A stretch of DNA of 64,000 nucleotides. Origin: Caulobacter sp. FWC2. Lineage in GTDB: Bacteria; Pseudomonadota; Alphaproteobacteria; Caulobacterales; Caulobacteraceae. Positions 31,599-40,843 of the stretch are shown here, one piece after another; position 1 is the first letter of the stretch, and each line of letters starts with the position of its first letter. The position numbers and the translations under genes were made by a program. Below the pieces are notes generated by a model, which worked only from the letters and a program-made list of their open reading frames with translations, searched no databases and had not been told where the DNA came from. The stretch lies in NCBI RefSeq assembly GCF_002742625.1, contig NZ_PEBF01000001.1:744001-808000 (forward strand). Direction: 5' to 3'.

Positions 31599-32057
31599 AT
31601 GACCGGTGGTGTGGCGAATTTTTCGGGTGATTGCGGCGAATGCTCCGACCGGGGCAAGTACCATACGGCGACCGCCGCCGGCGGCATGCAGGTGGGCCAA
31701 TCGGCGACGGTGAACGGCAACTCTCCGCAGAACTGCGTCGTGGCCAATGACAAGGGCACGGTGTTCGGGATCGAGCTGCTGGCGAACGCCGGCTTCTACA
31801 GCTACCAGGTTCGCGTCGACGCCCAGGGGCCCAGCGGCGCTTTCAGCGGCTCGATGTACCTGGCCTTCGAGGACGCGACCCACGACGTCTACTATCTGAG
31901 CATCTATTCCTCGCGGCGTGAGTCCCACACCGTGTCGTTCAACAGCAGCTCGCCGAATATCATCGCGATCTACTGGAGCGACTACGACTTCACGGTGAAG
32001 ACCGGCGACGCGGCGCGTCCCAAGGCCGACTTCAAGGTGCTCAGCCCGGCTGAATGA
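31599..32057 (+). CDS. Uncharacterised 152-residue protein
   Basis: Start chosen at 31599 because GGGAGAAGCAA directly precedes it. The sequence is rich in Ser, Tyr, Ala and Asp with alternating hydrophobics (GFYSYQVRVDAQGPSGAFSG; YYLSIYSSRRESHTVSFNSS), suggesting a beta-sandwich. No signal peptide or catalytic motif; two Cys at the start (GDCGEC) could bind metal. The upstream 31462-31510 is strikingly AT-rich for this genome, suggesting its own promoter or acquired DNA. The family was not recognised; a lectin-like or toxin-like beta fold is only a guess. Confidence 0.7.
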   Translation: MTGGVANFSGDCGECSDRGKYHTATAAGGMQVGQSATVNGNSPQNCVVANDKGTVFGIELLANAGFYSYQVRVDAQGPSGAFSGSMYLAFEDATHDVYYLSIYSSRRESHTVSFNSSSPNIIAIYWSDYDFTVKTGDAARPKADFKVLSPAE

Positions 32058-32131
32058 CCCGGCGCGTCCGCGCGGCCTGGCCGCCTGAACGCGCCGCGCG
32101 GACGCTGCTTGTCCTATCCCCGCTGTCTTTC

Positions 32132-33487
32132 CTATCGCCGATGTCTGGCTGCGTCGGCCATATAGAGTTCCAGGTTCGTCCAGCCCGAGCCGTCCTTGGC
32201 CAGGGCCGCGCCGTCGGCCCTGCGAGGATCGAAGCCGTGGGCCTTTTCCCAGGCGTCGGGCATGCCGTCGCCGTCGGTGTCGAGAGCCGCCTTGCCCGCA
32301 GGCAGGACCGGCCAGCCGCCGACCTCGGCCTGGGTGTCGATCACCTTGCCGGTGCGGGTTTTCACGCCCTCGACGATCCGCCGGTCGACCGGATCGCGCC
32401 AGACCGAGGCGCCGGCGTCGGCCAGCACGCGGGCATAGGCCTTGTCGGCGCGCTCGGGCGTCACCGGCGCCACCTCGACCGGCGCCACGAGGCGATAGCC
32501 GGTGGGCTCTGGAATGGTGAAGGTCACCAGGCTCCACGGATCGGCCGGGACCACGCCGTCCATGCTGTTGCCGGCGAAATAGGCCTTGGCCAGCGCATCG
32601 CTTTCCTTGAAGGCGAAGCGCTTCTCCGAGTTAGGGCCGGGGACATAGGCGTTGTCGACGAAGTTGTAGGCCGACAGCGTGGCGGCGTCCGCGTTGTAGC
32701 CCGCCCGGTCGTGACCCCAGTTGTAGAAGACGTTCGAGCGGAAATCGAAGAACGCCCCGATCGGGTCCTTGTCCGGCCCCTCGTAGTTTCCGGGGCGCGG
32801 CATGCGGGCCATGTGGTTGGCCCAGAGATTGTGGTGAAAGCTGATCCGGCTGCCGTTGCCGCCCCGGATCAGGCTGCCGTAACCGTGGTCACCCTTGACG
32901 TGGATCGAGTGGGCGAGGCTCTCGGCGATGATCGACCACTGGACGGTCAGGTCGTAGAATCCCTGCCCCGCCTTGTCGTAGCGGGCCGAGGCCGACAGGG
33001 TCTCGTCCACCGACCAGCTAGCCGAGACGTGGTCCAGGATGATCCGCCGGCCGCCCGAAATCCAGATCGCGTCGCCCTCGACCTTGCTCTCGGCCCCCAG
33101 GCGCGAGCGGATGAAGCGGATGACCACATCGTCGGCGCTGACGATCAGGGTCTGGTCGCGCAGGGTGACGCCGCCGCCCGGCGCGGTCTGGCCGGCGAGG
33201 GTGATCTGTCCGTTGCTGATCTTCAGCGGGGTCTTGAGCTGGATCGTGCCGGCGACGTCGAAGACCACCGTGCGCGGGCCCTTGGCCTCGACCGCCGCCC
33301 GCAGGGAGCCTGGGCCGGAGTCGTTCAGGTTGGTGACATGGAGCACCGCGCCGCCCCGGCCGCCGGTCGCCAGCCGTCCCGCGCCCTCTGCCCCCGGAAA
33401 GGCCAGGACTTCCCGGGCGAAGGCCGGTCCTGCGAACAGGGTCAGCGCCAGGGCGCCGGCGGCGCGGTGAAGTCGGCGGTCCAGCAT
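32132..33487 (-). CDS. Secreted pectate lyase-like protein (PL1 type)
   Basis: A 451-residue parallel beta-helix enzyme. Signal peptide RAAGALALTLFAGPAFA. NLNDSGPGSLRAAVE opens the helix. DAIWISGGRRIILDHVSASW is the calcium-side block. SFHHNLWANHMARMPRPG has the catalytic-type Arg. Near the C-terminus DTDGDGMPDAWEKAHGFDP is a calcium-binding thrombospondin-type repeat. It would cleave polygalacturonate by beta-elimination outside the cell. The start at 33487 is chosen by the signal peptide. Plant polysaccharide use fits a TonB-receptor-rich bacterium. Confidence 0.9.
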   Translation of the reverse strand: MLDRRLHRAAGALALTLFAGPAFAREVLAFPGAEGAGRLATGGRGGAVLHVTNLNDSGPGSLRAAVEAKGPRTVVFDVAGTIQLKTPLKISNGQITLAGQTAPGGGVTLRDQTLIVSADDVVIRFIRSRLGAESKVEGDAIWISGGRRIILDHVSASWSVDETLSASARYDKAGQGFYDLTVQWSIIAESLAHSIHVKGDHGYGSLIRGGNGSRISFHHNLWANHMARMPRPGNYEGPDKDPIGAFFDFRSNVFYNWGHDRAGYNADAATLSAYNFVDNAYVPGPNSEKRFAFKESDALAKAYFAGNSMDGVVPADPWSLVTFTIPEPTGYRLVAPVEVAPVTPERADKAYARVLADAGASVWRDPVDRRIVEGVKTRTGKVIDTQAEVGGWPVLPAGKAALDTDGDGMPDAWEKAHGFDPRRADGAALAKDGSGWTNLELYMADAARHRR

Positions 33488-33594
33488 GTCCGTCCCCGAG
33501 GGTGTGGCGACGGTCTGCGGCGTCGCCTTCAATCGGGACAAAGATGCGGGGCGACACAGGCTTTGTCCACCGGTGTCATTTCGCTGTCCCGAGG

Positions 33595-34938
33595 CTAGAC
33601 GCTAGGCTTCATGATGATGTTCAGCGTCACCTGCGAGCGGTCATTGACCATCCGGTTGACGACCTGGACCTGACTGATCGCCCCGCGCGGCAGGGTGGTC
33701 GGATCGAAGCCGGGCGGCGGGGTCTGGCCGTTCAGCAGCACGATCGTCGCCGGGGCGCGCAGACGGCCGCGCACCTCGACATTGCCGTGATAGGTGGAGG
33801 TCTGGCCGTCAGGAACCTTCAGCCGGCCATTGATCAGCTCGGCGTTGCTCACCCGCACATAGTCCGAGCGGATGTCGACATACTGGCCGCTGGTGTTGTC
33901 GGTGATCACGGTGCGGGTGTTGCTGTGCGGCTCGGCCTGCTGGGCCAGGGCGATCGAGGCTCCGGCGGCCAGGGCCATGGCCAGCAGGCCAGCCAGGCCC
34001 AGCAGGGTCCGGCGGGCGAAGCTGGCGGGGTCGCGGGGATCGGTGATGGCTGTCAGGCGCATGGCGGTGGGTTTCCTTCCCTTGCCGGTGAAGGCGGGAT
34101 GCAGGGCGGGCGCGGCGCGGTGGCGCAGCACCTCGATCAGGGTCTCGGCATAGCCGCGACGGTCGGTGGGGCTGGCGCCGTCCAGGGCCAGGGCGTCGCT
34201 GAGTTCCTCGCGCACGGCGGCGGCGCGGGCGCGGATCAGCGCGAACGGCGGGACCATCCACAGCAGGCCGCCCAGCAGGTGCTCGAACAGCAGCCGCCAG
34301 TTGTCGCCGCGCTTCAGGTGGGCCAGCTCGTGGGCGCAGATCGGCGCCAGGCGCTGGACGTCCAGCCGCGCGACCATGTCGGCGGGCAGCAGGATCGTGG
34401 GCGTCGTGAGGCCGGCCAGCATCGGCTGGTCGATGTCGTCGCTGATCTTGACCTCGGGACGGAGGGTGTCGAGGCGGCGAGCGGCGGCGCGGACGGCCAG
34501 GGTCAGATCCTGCGAGGCCGGGCGGGCCTTGGCGACGATGTGCTTCAGACGCGCCCGGCCGATCCCCTGCCGCACCCCCGCCACCGCCAGGCCGCCCAGC
34601 GCGCCGAGGATCAGGATCGCGCCCGCCGCCTCGACGCCGTCTATGCCCGAGAGGGCCCGGGCCGAGGCCTCGGTCATCGCCGCCCCGGCCGAGGCGACGG
34701 TCTTGGAGGCCAAGGCGACCTGGTAGACCGGATCGGTGGCGACCTTCGGCAGGGCCGCGATCCCGACCATCAGGCCCAGCACCGTCGGCGGCAGGGCCAC
34801 CGCGCGGTTCCAGGCCGTGGCGCGGGTCAAAGGGTCGTCGGTCAGCCGGTCGGCGGCCTTGCCGAGCATCCAGCCCAGCCCGCTGGCCGGCCAGGCGGCG
34901 ACCAGACCCAGGGCGGCGGAGGCGAAGAGCGCGTTCAT
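33595..34938 (-). CDS. M56 (BlaR1-like) membrane peptidase, first copy
   Basis: A 447-residue membrane protein. Hydrophobic segments occur near residues 2-18, 40-56, 85-110 and 265-285. The gluzincin motif is CAHELAHLKRGD (HExxH, about residue 190), with VREELSDALAL as the third-ligand region. Instead of the penicillin-binding sensor of BlaR1, the periplasmic C-terminus has a beta-rich domain (STYHGNVEVRGRLRAP; LPRGAISQVQVVNRMV). It likely cleaves a repressor or itself on an envelope signal. Start at 34938. Downstream paralogue of the next gene, 23 bp apart. Confidence 0.9.
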   Translation of the reverse strand: MNALFASAALGLVAAWPASGLGWMLGKAADRLTDDPLTRATAWNRAVALPPTVLGLMVGIAALPKVATDPVYQVALASKTVASAGAAMTEASARALSGIDGVEAAGAILILGALGGLAVAGVRQGIGRARLKHIVAKARPASQDLTLAVRAAARRLDTLRPEVKISDDIDQPMLAGLTTPTILLPADMVARLDVQRLAPICAHELAHLKRGDNWRLLFEHLLGGLLWMVPPFALIRARAAAVREELSDALALDGASPTDRRGYAETLIEVLRHRAAPALHPAFTGKGRKPTAMRLTAITDPRDPASFARRTLLGLAGLLAMALAAGASIALAQQAEPHSNTRTVITDNTSGQYVDIRSDYVRVSNAELINGRLKVPDGQTSTYHGNVEVRGRLRAPATIVLLNGQTPPPGFDPTTLPRGAISQVQVVNRMVNDRSQVTLNIIMKPSV

Positions 34939-34961
34939 GGGGTCACTCCACGAGCTGGCGG

Positions 34962-36563
34962 TTATTTCTGCGGATCGTTCAGCGTGATGTTGAGGACGGG
35001 ATCGCCGGCCTTGGCGTTGATCACCTCCAGGCGCCCAATGGCGCCGTCGCGCAGGTCTTGCGGCTGGAACCACGCCGCGGCCCTCACGCCGTTGACGTTC
35101 ACGACCACGTTCACCGGGTTGATGCGACCCCGGACGGTGACCGAGCCCTGGAAGATCGTCTTGTCTTCCTTCTGGTAGGTCTCCTGCGAGTCCGCCGCGA
35201 TCTCGATTGGATCCAGTCTCGACTTCCCTGCGGCATTTGGATTGGCGTTCGGGTTCGAGTTCGGGTTGGGGTTGGGGCGGGGATCTGGCGTGGGATTGGG
35301 CTGAGGGGTCGGACCCGACGACACGCGCAGCGGAGCCATTGCCGGAGCGGCGGCCGAGGGGAGCGCGGCCATCGGCGCCGCCATGGGGGCCACTGGCGCC
35401 AGCGCAGCGGGCGCGGCTTCGGAAGCCGGCGCCGCCTCCGCCGCTGGGGCGGCTTCAGCGGCGGGCGCGGCCTCGGCGGCCACCGCAGCGACGGTCTCGG
35501 GCGAAGGCGGCGGGGCGATGCGGCGGGCCTGGTCGGCCAGGGCCAGCGAGCCGGCCCCGGTGGCGGCGGTCAGGGCGCCGCCCAGGGCGAAGACCAGACC
35601 CACGCGCAGGGCCGAAGCGCGGCCTCGCGGCTGCAGGATCGCCGACAGGCGCAGGGCGGCCAGGTTGCGGTCGCGGCCGGTAAAGGCCGACTCGAAGGCC
35701 AGCTGAGACGAGGGCTGGGCGTTCATCTTCAGGGCCTCCACAAGGGCGCGGGCATAGTCGCGGCGGGCCTCGGGGGCGGCGCCGTCCAGGGCGGTCAGGT
35801 CGCAGACGGCCTCGCGGGCGGCCAGCATCCGGCCGCGCAGGGCCTTGACCGGCGGGACCAGCCAGAAGAGGCCGGACAGGGCTTCCTCGGCCGGGATTCG
35901 CCAGTTGTCGCCGCGTCGCAGGTGGGCCAGCTCGTGGCCGCAGACCAGCTCCAGCCGGCGGGTGTCGGCGCTCTGCGCCAGCGCCTTGGGCAGCAGGATC
36001 ACCGGGCGGCGGACGCCGGCCAGCAGCGGCTCGGAGACGGCGGCGCTGATCCGCACGCGCGGCGCGCTGACCCGCAGGCGGCTGGCGCGCAGGCGGACGG
36101 CCTCGACCAGAGCCAAGTCCTGACACGGCTCGGCGGCGGCGCGGACCTGGGCCAGACGACGACGGCCCCGGTTCCAGCGCCAGCCGCGTGTCAGAAGGCC
36201 GGCGGCCGAGAGCCCCACCAGGCCCCAGGCCAGGCCGTTGATCAGCGCGGGCGAGGGCGACCACGCCTGAACGACCGGCGCCGGTCGAGCGTCGGCGGTC
36301 ATCTCGACCATGGCCATGCGGACCGGTCCGGGAACGATCGCGGCGGCCGGCGCGGCCGGCTTGATCACCGCAGGGGCGAAGGTCAGGGCCACCGTGGCGG
36401 CCAGGGCGCCGGCGGGCAGGGCGTAGGCCAGGCTCCAGGCGGCGGCGCGCGGGCGCGGGTCGTCGGTCAGGCGCTCGACCAGGCGGCCCAGGCCAAAGCC
36501 CAGGGCGCCGACGGGCCAGGCGGCGATCAGGCCCAGCGCGGTGGAGGTCAGCAGCGGATGCAT
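34962..36563 (-). CDS. M56 (BlaR1-like) membrane peptidase, second copy
   Basis: A 533-residue paralogue of its neighbour. The zinc motif is CGHELAHLRRGDNWR with AREAVCDLTALDG. After the last hydrophobic segment comes a low-complexity linker of AAPAAE units and Asn-Pro repeats (PNPNPNSNPNANPN), then a beta-rich domain: LDPIEIAADSQETYQKEDKT, FQGSVTVRGRINP, FQPQDLRDGAIGRLEVIN. The start IEIAADS...FQGSVTV is reminiscent of LptA/OstA jelly-roll proteins. The ATG at 36563 overlaps the blaI-like stop (TGATG) and follows GGGGAGGA. Confidence 0.9.
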   Translation of the reverse strand: MHPLLTSTALGLIAAWPVGALGFGLGRLVERLTDDPRPRAAAWSLAYALPAGALAATVALTFAPAVIKPAAPAAAIVPGPVRMAMVEMTADARPAPVVQAWSPSPALINGLAWGLVGLSAAGLLTRGWRWNRGRRRLAQVRAAAEPCQDLALVEAVRLRASRLRVSAPRVRISAAVSEPLLAGVRRPVILLPKALAQSADTRRLELVCGHELAHLRRGDNWRIPAEEALSGLFWLVPPVKALRGRMLAAREAVCDLTALDGAAPEARRDYARALVEALKMNAQPSSQLAFESAFTGRDRNLAALRLSAILQPRGRASALRVGLVFALGGALTAATGAGSLALADQARRIAPPPSPETVAAVAAEAAPAAEAAPAAEAAPASEAAPAALAPVAPMAAPMAALPSAAAPAMAPLRVSSGPTPQPNPTPDPRPNPNPNSNPNANPNAAGKSRLDPIEIAADSQETYQKEDKTIFQGSVTVRGRINPVNVVVNVNGVRAAAWFQPQDLRDGAIGRLEVINAKAGDPVLNITLNDPQK

Positions 36564-36946
36564 CACTTGTCCTCCCCAATGGCCTTAGAGCCTGCGGTGT
36601 TGAGCAGGGCTTCCAGTTCCTCGATCTCGGTCTCGGACAGGATCTGGCTGCCGGCGAAGGCCGAGGCGGGCAGGCGGCCGTTGATCTCCAGCAGGCCGCG
36701 CAGGCGGTTCAGCACGCCGCCGATCACGTCGACCTTGGCCGTCCGCGCCTCATAGACCGCCAGGCCGTGGACCGAGCGGCGCACCAGCAGGCCCTTGGCC
36801 ACCATCCGCTCCAGCACGGTGCGGGTGGTCGAGGCGCTCCAGCCCAGCTCGGGCTCGATCAAGCCTTGCGCCTCGCGCGCGCTCATCGCGCCGCCGCGCC
36901 AGAAGGCCTTCAGCACTTCCAGTTCCAGGTCGGAGGGTTCGCTCAT
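36563..36946 (-). CDS. BlaI/MecI-family repressor
   Basis: A 127-residue penicillinase-type repressor. Winged helix LELEVLKAFWRGGAMSAREA, ASTTRTVLERMVAKGLLVRR, and a dimerisation tail (SQILSETEIEELEALLNTAG). In known systems BlaR1 cleavage removes this repressor from TACA-TGTA operators. Here it heads a three-gene operon with two M56 peptidases and no beta-lactamase. A TACAAATGTC site lies 33 bp upstream of the start and fits autoregulation. Confidence 0.93.
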   Translation of the reverse strand: MSEPSDLELEVLKAFWRGGAMSAREAQGLIEPELGWSASTTRTVLERMVAKGLLVRRSVHGLAVYEARTAKVDVIGGVLNRLRGLLEINGRLPASAFAGSQILSETEIEELEALLNTAGSKAIGEDK

Positions 36947-36978
36947 GGGGTGTCGCCTCAGTGATGTCGCGAGTACGC

Positions 36979-36989
36979 TACAAATGTCA
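36979..36989 (-). promoter_or_regulatory. Candidate BlaI operator
   Basis: TACAAATGTCA matches the TACA-N2-TGTA dyad bound by BlaI/MecI repressors except at one outer base. It is 33 bp upstream of the repressor start, where the promoter should be, and within a longer imperfect dyad (CGAGTACGCTACAAATGTCA). Confidence 0.55.
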
Positions 36990-37088
36990 CGAGCTTGCGT
37001 CAAGCGTGGTGATCAGTGTTCTCCCGCGTGACAACCGCAGAATTCTGATTTACGCCTGTACTCTTGATTTACATACGTGAGTTTTGGC

Positions 37089-37571
37089 ATGGCGACGGAG
37101 CAGGTTCGTATCGGCAAACTGCCCCTGGAAGGGCGGGCGCCAAGTCGGTGGCGCTGGGTGGCGATCGCCCTCGGCTTCGCGGTCCTGATCGGGGTGGGCT
37201 TTGAGGTCATGCAGCGCCACGACCGTGCGGTTCAGGCTCAGCGTGACGCGTTCTGGCGCGTCGACGGCCCGCCCTGCCCGCCGCTGGAGCCGCTGATCTT
37301 CAAAAGCCTCCGCAGGCTACCCCAGGCCACGCCCTACGACGACGTGTTGTTCCGGCGGCTGGGCGGGACGATGACCTGCACGCATCTGATCGACCGGGCG
37401 GGCGGCGCGGCGGTGCGCTATCCGATCTGCAAGTTCAACGCGCCCGACTACCTCGTCGTGTCCATTGGCCGGCGCAATCAGTTCTACGACCTGACCGGAG
37501 GTCGGGCGGCCGCGGTCGATGTGAGGGACGGCCAGGTGCGCTGCGCGGTCATCCCGCCTTTCCGGATGTAG
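37089..37571 (+). CDS. Membrane-anchored hypothetical protein
   Basis: A 160-residue protein. One transmembrane helix at about 24-42 (WVAIALGFAVLIGVGFEVM) with a basic cytoplasmic N-terminus, so the rest is periplasmic. The periplasmic part has four Cys (PPCPPLEPL, MTCTHLID, YPICKFNAP, VRCAVIPP) that may form two disulfides. Not recognised as a named family. The GTG at 37077 is an alternative start. Divergent from the BlaI-M56 operon, so it could share its control region. Confidence 0.75.
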   Translation: MATEQVRIGKLPLEGRAPSRWRWVAIALGFAVLIGVGFEVMQRHDRAVQAQRDAFWRVDGPPCPPLEPLIFKSLRRLPQATPYDDVLFRRLGGTMTCTHLIDRAGGAAVRYPICKFNAPDYLVVSIGRRNQFYDLTGGRAAAVDVRDGQVRCAVIPPFRM

Positions 37572-37596
37572 GCCCGCTTGCGTCTCCAACAATCTC

Positions 37597-37620
37597 ATAG
37601 CAAGCTATATAGCGCGCTAT
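37597..37620 (+). promoter_or_regulatory. Tandem ATAGC palindromes before the MarR-GNAT gene
   Basis: ATAGC-AA-GCTAT (37597-37608) is immediately followed by the perfect 12-bp palindrome ATAGCGCGCTAT (37609-37620). It lies 16 bp upstream of the preferred start and is a strong candidate for autoregulation by the MarR domain. Confidence 0.6.
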
Positions 37621-37636
37621 GAAGATGGAGGCGGTT

Positions 37637-38599
37637 ATGGAGAACGATCTGCTGGCGGGGTTTGGCGTGGGGTTCCTGGGCAGCCGGCTGAAGCGGCTGG
37701 CCGAGCGGATGCAGGCTGACGCCGCCGAGGTCGCGCGCGCGCTGGATTTGCCGGTGCAGCCGGCCCAGATGTCGCTGCTGATGACCATCCGCCTGCACGG
37801 CCCCATCGCCGTGGGCGAGCTGGCCCAGCGGCTGCAACTGGCCCAGCCGACCGTAACCCGCGCCCTCGGGACCCTGGAGCGCGACGGCTTCGTCGAGGCG
37901 CGCCGCACGCCGGGCGACGGCCGCTCCAAGCGCTTGGCGCTGACGGCGGCCGGGGAGGCGCTGATGGTCCGGGTTCAGACCGAACTCCTGCCGCGCATCG
38001 AGCCCGCCGCCGCCGAACTGGTCGAGGGACTGGAAGGCGATTTCATGCGGGGCCTGGCCAAGGTGGAGGCTCGACTGGACGAGGCTTCGCTGCTGACCCG
38101 GATCCAGGCGGCTGGCCCGCCGGCCCTGTGGGCCCGCGACTTCTCCGACGACCTGCAAGAGGCCTTTTACCGGATCAACGCCGAGTGGATTCAGGCCATG
38201 TTCGCCCTGGAGGACAACGACATCGCCCTGCTGTCACGGCCGCGCGAGCTGATCCTCGACAAGGGCGGGGTGGTGCTGTTCGCCGAGACGGCGGAGCTGG
38301 GCGTGGTCGGAACCTGCGCCCTCATGGTGTCCAAGGACGGCTGGGTCGAGTTGACCAAGATGGGCGTTCTGGAGAGCGCCCGGGGTCTGAAGGTCGGCGA
38401 GTTCCTGCTGGCCAAGACCCTGGAGCGCGCCGCCAGCCTGGGCATGGACAAGGTCTATCTGCTGACCAACCGCAAATGCGCCGCGGCCATCCACCTCTAC
38501 GAGAAGCTGGGCTTCGTCCACGACGCCGAGATCATGCGGACTTTCGGGGCGCGCTATGAGCGTTGCGACGTGGCGATGGCGTATCGGCCGCGAGGCTAG
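37637..38599 (+). CDS. MarR regulator fused to a GNAT acetyltransferase
   Basis: A 320-residue two-domain protein. The MarR winged helix covers about 1-145: QMSLLMTIRLHGPIAVGELA, LAQPTVTRALGTLERDGFVE, RRTPGDGRSKRLALTAAGEA. A GNAT domain covers about 160-320: VVGTCALMVSKDGWVELTKM, LKVGEFLLAKTLERAASLGM (acetyl-CoA loop region), LYEKLGFVHDAEI. The ATG at 37637 is preferred because GGAGG lies five bases upstream (37627-37631); an ATG at 37619 sits inside the palindrome without a ribosome site. Target of acetylation unknown. Confidence 0.9.
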   Translation: MENDLLAGFGVGFLGSRLKRLAERMQADAAEVARALDLPVQPAQMSLLMTIRLHGPIAVGELAQRLQLAQPTVTRALGTLERDGFVEARRTPGDGRSKRLALTAAGEALMVRVQTELLPRIEPAAAELVEGLEGDFMRGLAKVEARLDEASLLTRIQAAGPPALWARDFSDDLQEAFYRINAEWIQAMFALEDNDIALLSRPRELILDKGGVVLFAETAELGVVGTCALMVSKDGWVELTKMGVLESARGLKVGEFLLAKTLERAASLGMDKVYLLTNRKCAAAIHLYEKLGFVHDAEIMRTFGARYERCDVAMAYRPRG

Positions 38600-39335
38600 G
38601 GGCGGGGACGGCGAGGCCCTCGAGCAGGGGGCGGGCGATCACATAGCCCTGCACCAGCTCGACGCCCAGGTCGCGCAGGACGGCCAGTTCGCCCTCGGTC
38701 TCCACGCCTTCGCAGACGGTCGTGACGCCAAGGTCGGTCAGCATGGCCAGCAGGTGCGAGACGATGGCGCGCCGCGCGCGATCGCGGTCGATGTCGCGGA
38801 TCAGCTCCATGTCCAGCTTGACGATATCGGGCTGGTACTTGGCCAGCAGGTTCAGGCCCGCATAGCCGGCGCCGAAGTCGTCGATCGCGGTCTTGAAGCC
38901 CATGGCGCGATAGGTGCGCAGGATGTTGAGTATGTGCTGGGTGTCGAGTTGCTCGTTCTCGGTGAACTCGAAGATCAGCTTGTCCAGCGGGAAGCCCGTG
39001 CGCATCGCCGTCGCCAGAGTCAGGCGGATGCAGGCGCGCGGCTCATACACGGCGTTGGGCATGAAGTTGATCGACAGGTGCGCGCCGGTCTCGGCCATGC
39101 CTAGGCTGGTCGCCAGCTCGATCGCCTTCACCCGGCACTGCTGGTCGAAGACGTAGCGGTTGTGTTCTGAAACCGTCGACAGCACCGACCCGGCGCCCTC
39201 GCCGGCAAGGCCGCGGACCAGGGCCTCGTGGGCGAACACCTGGCCGCTGGCCAGGTTCACGATCGGTTGGAACGCCATCGAAAAGGGCGTTTCGAAATCC
39301 TGGCCGTCCCGGCAGCCGCTGCACCCTTTAGTCAC
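38532..39335 (-). CDS. Stand-alone EAL-domain c-di-GMP phosphodiesterase
   Basis: A 267-residue protein. After a Cys-rich start (TKGCSGCRDGQDF) comes a complete EAL domain: MAFQPIVNLASG, HEALVRG (EAL motif), LSINFMPNAVYEP, FEFTENEQLD, AIDDFGAGYAGLNLL, PDIVKLDMEL, EGVETEGELAVLRDL and QGYVIARPL. All usual metal and catalytic residues seem present, so hydrolysis of c-di-GMP to pGpG is likely. The three N-terminal Cys may bind metal or haem. The GTG at 39335 is chosen for the GGAGATGG before it. The 3' end overlaps the convergent MarR-GNAT gene by 68 bases. Confidence 0.9.
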   Translation of the reverse strand: MTKGCSGCRDGQDFETPFSMAFQPIVNLASGQVFAHEALVRGLAGEGAGSVLSTVSEHNRYVFDQQCRVKAIELATSLGMAETGAHLSINFMPNAVYEPRACIRLTLATAMRTGFPLDKLIFEFTENEQLDTQHILNILRTYRAMGFKTAIDDFGAGYAGLNLLAKYQPDIVKLDMELIRDIDRDRARRAIVSHLLAMLTDLGVTTVCEGVETEGELAVLRDLGVELVQGYVIARPLLEGLAVPAPSLAADTPSPRRNAHSAPRKSA

Positions 39336-39442
39336 GGTCCATCTCCATCGCGATTGCACAGGATGCGCGAGAAGGGTTGAGGTCGGGTTTAGAAGCGTGG
39401 CTTTAGAGTATTCCCTTCCTCAAAGAGGATTCAGGGGCGAGC

Positions 39443-40756
<1,314 letters not shown>

Positions 40757-40781
40757 GGGCGGTCCTTCGCGAGAGCCTTGC

Positions 40782-40795
40782 ATTGTGATCGCAAT
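40782..40795. promoter_or_regulatory. Candidate GntR operator, site 1
   Basis: ATTGTGATCGCAAT is a near-perfect 14-bp dyad (one mismatched pair) in the 87-bp gap between the aminotransferase and gntR starts. It shares the TGTGATC core with site 2 before puuC and matches the short GT-N-AC dyads typical of FCD-type GntR regulators. Confidence 0.6.
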
Positions 40796-40843
40796 TGAGC
40801 CCCTCTCGTAAAGAGAGCTTTTGTGGCGGGGCTTGGAGGCGCG

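Noticed and set aside
32054..33598. 514-codon plus-strand frame
   Set aside because: Antisense to the pectate lyase gene; no recognisable domain.
33502..36755. Two long plus-strand frames (558 and 565 codons)
   Set aside because: Antisense to the two M56 peptidases, which have zinc motifs and proper starts; shadow composition.
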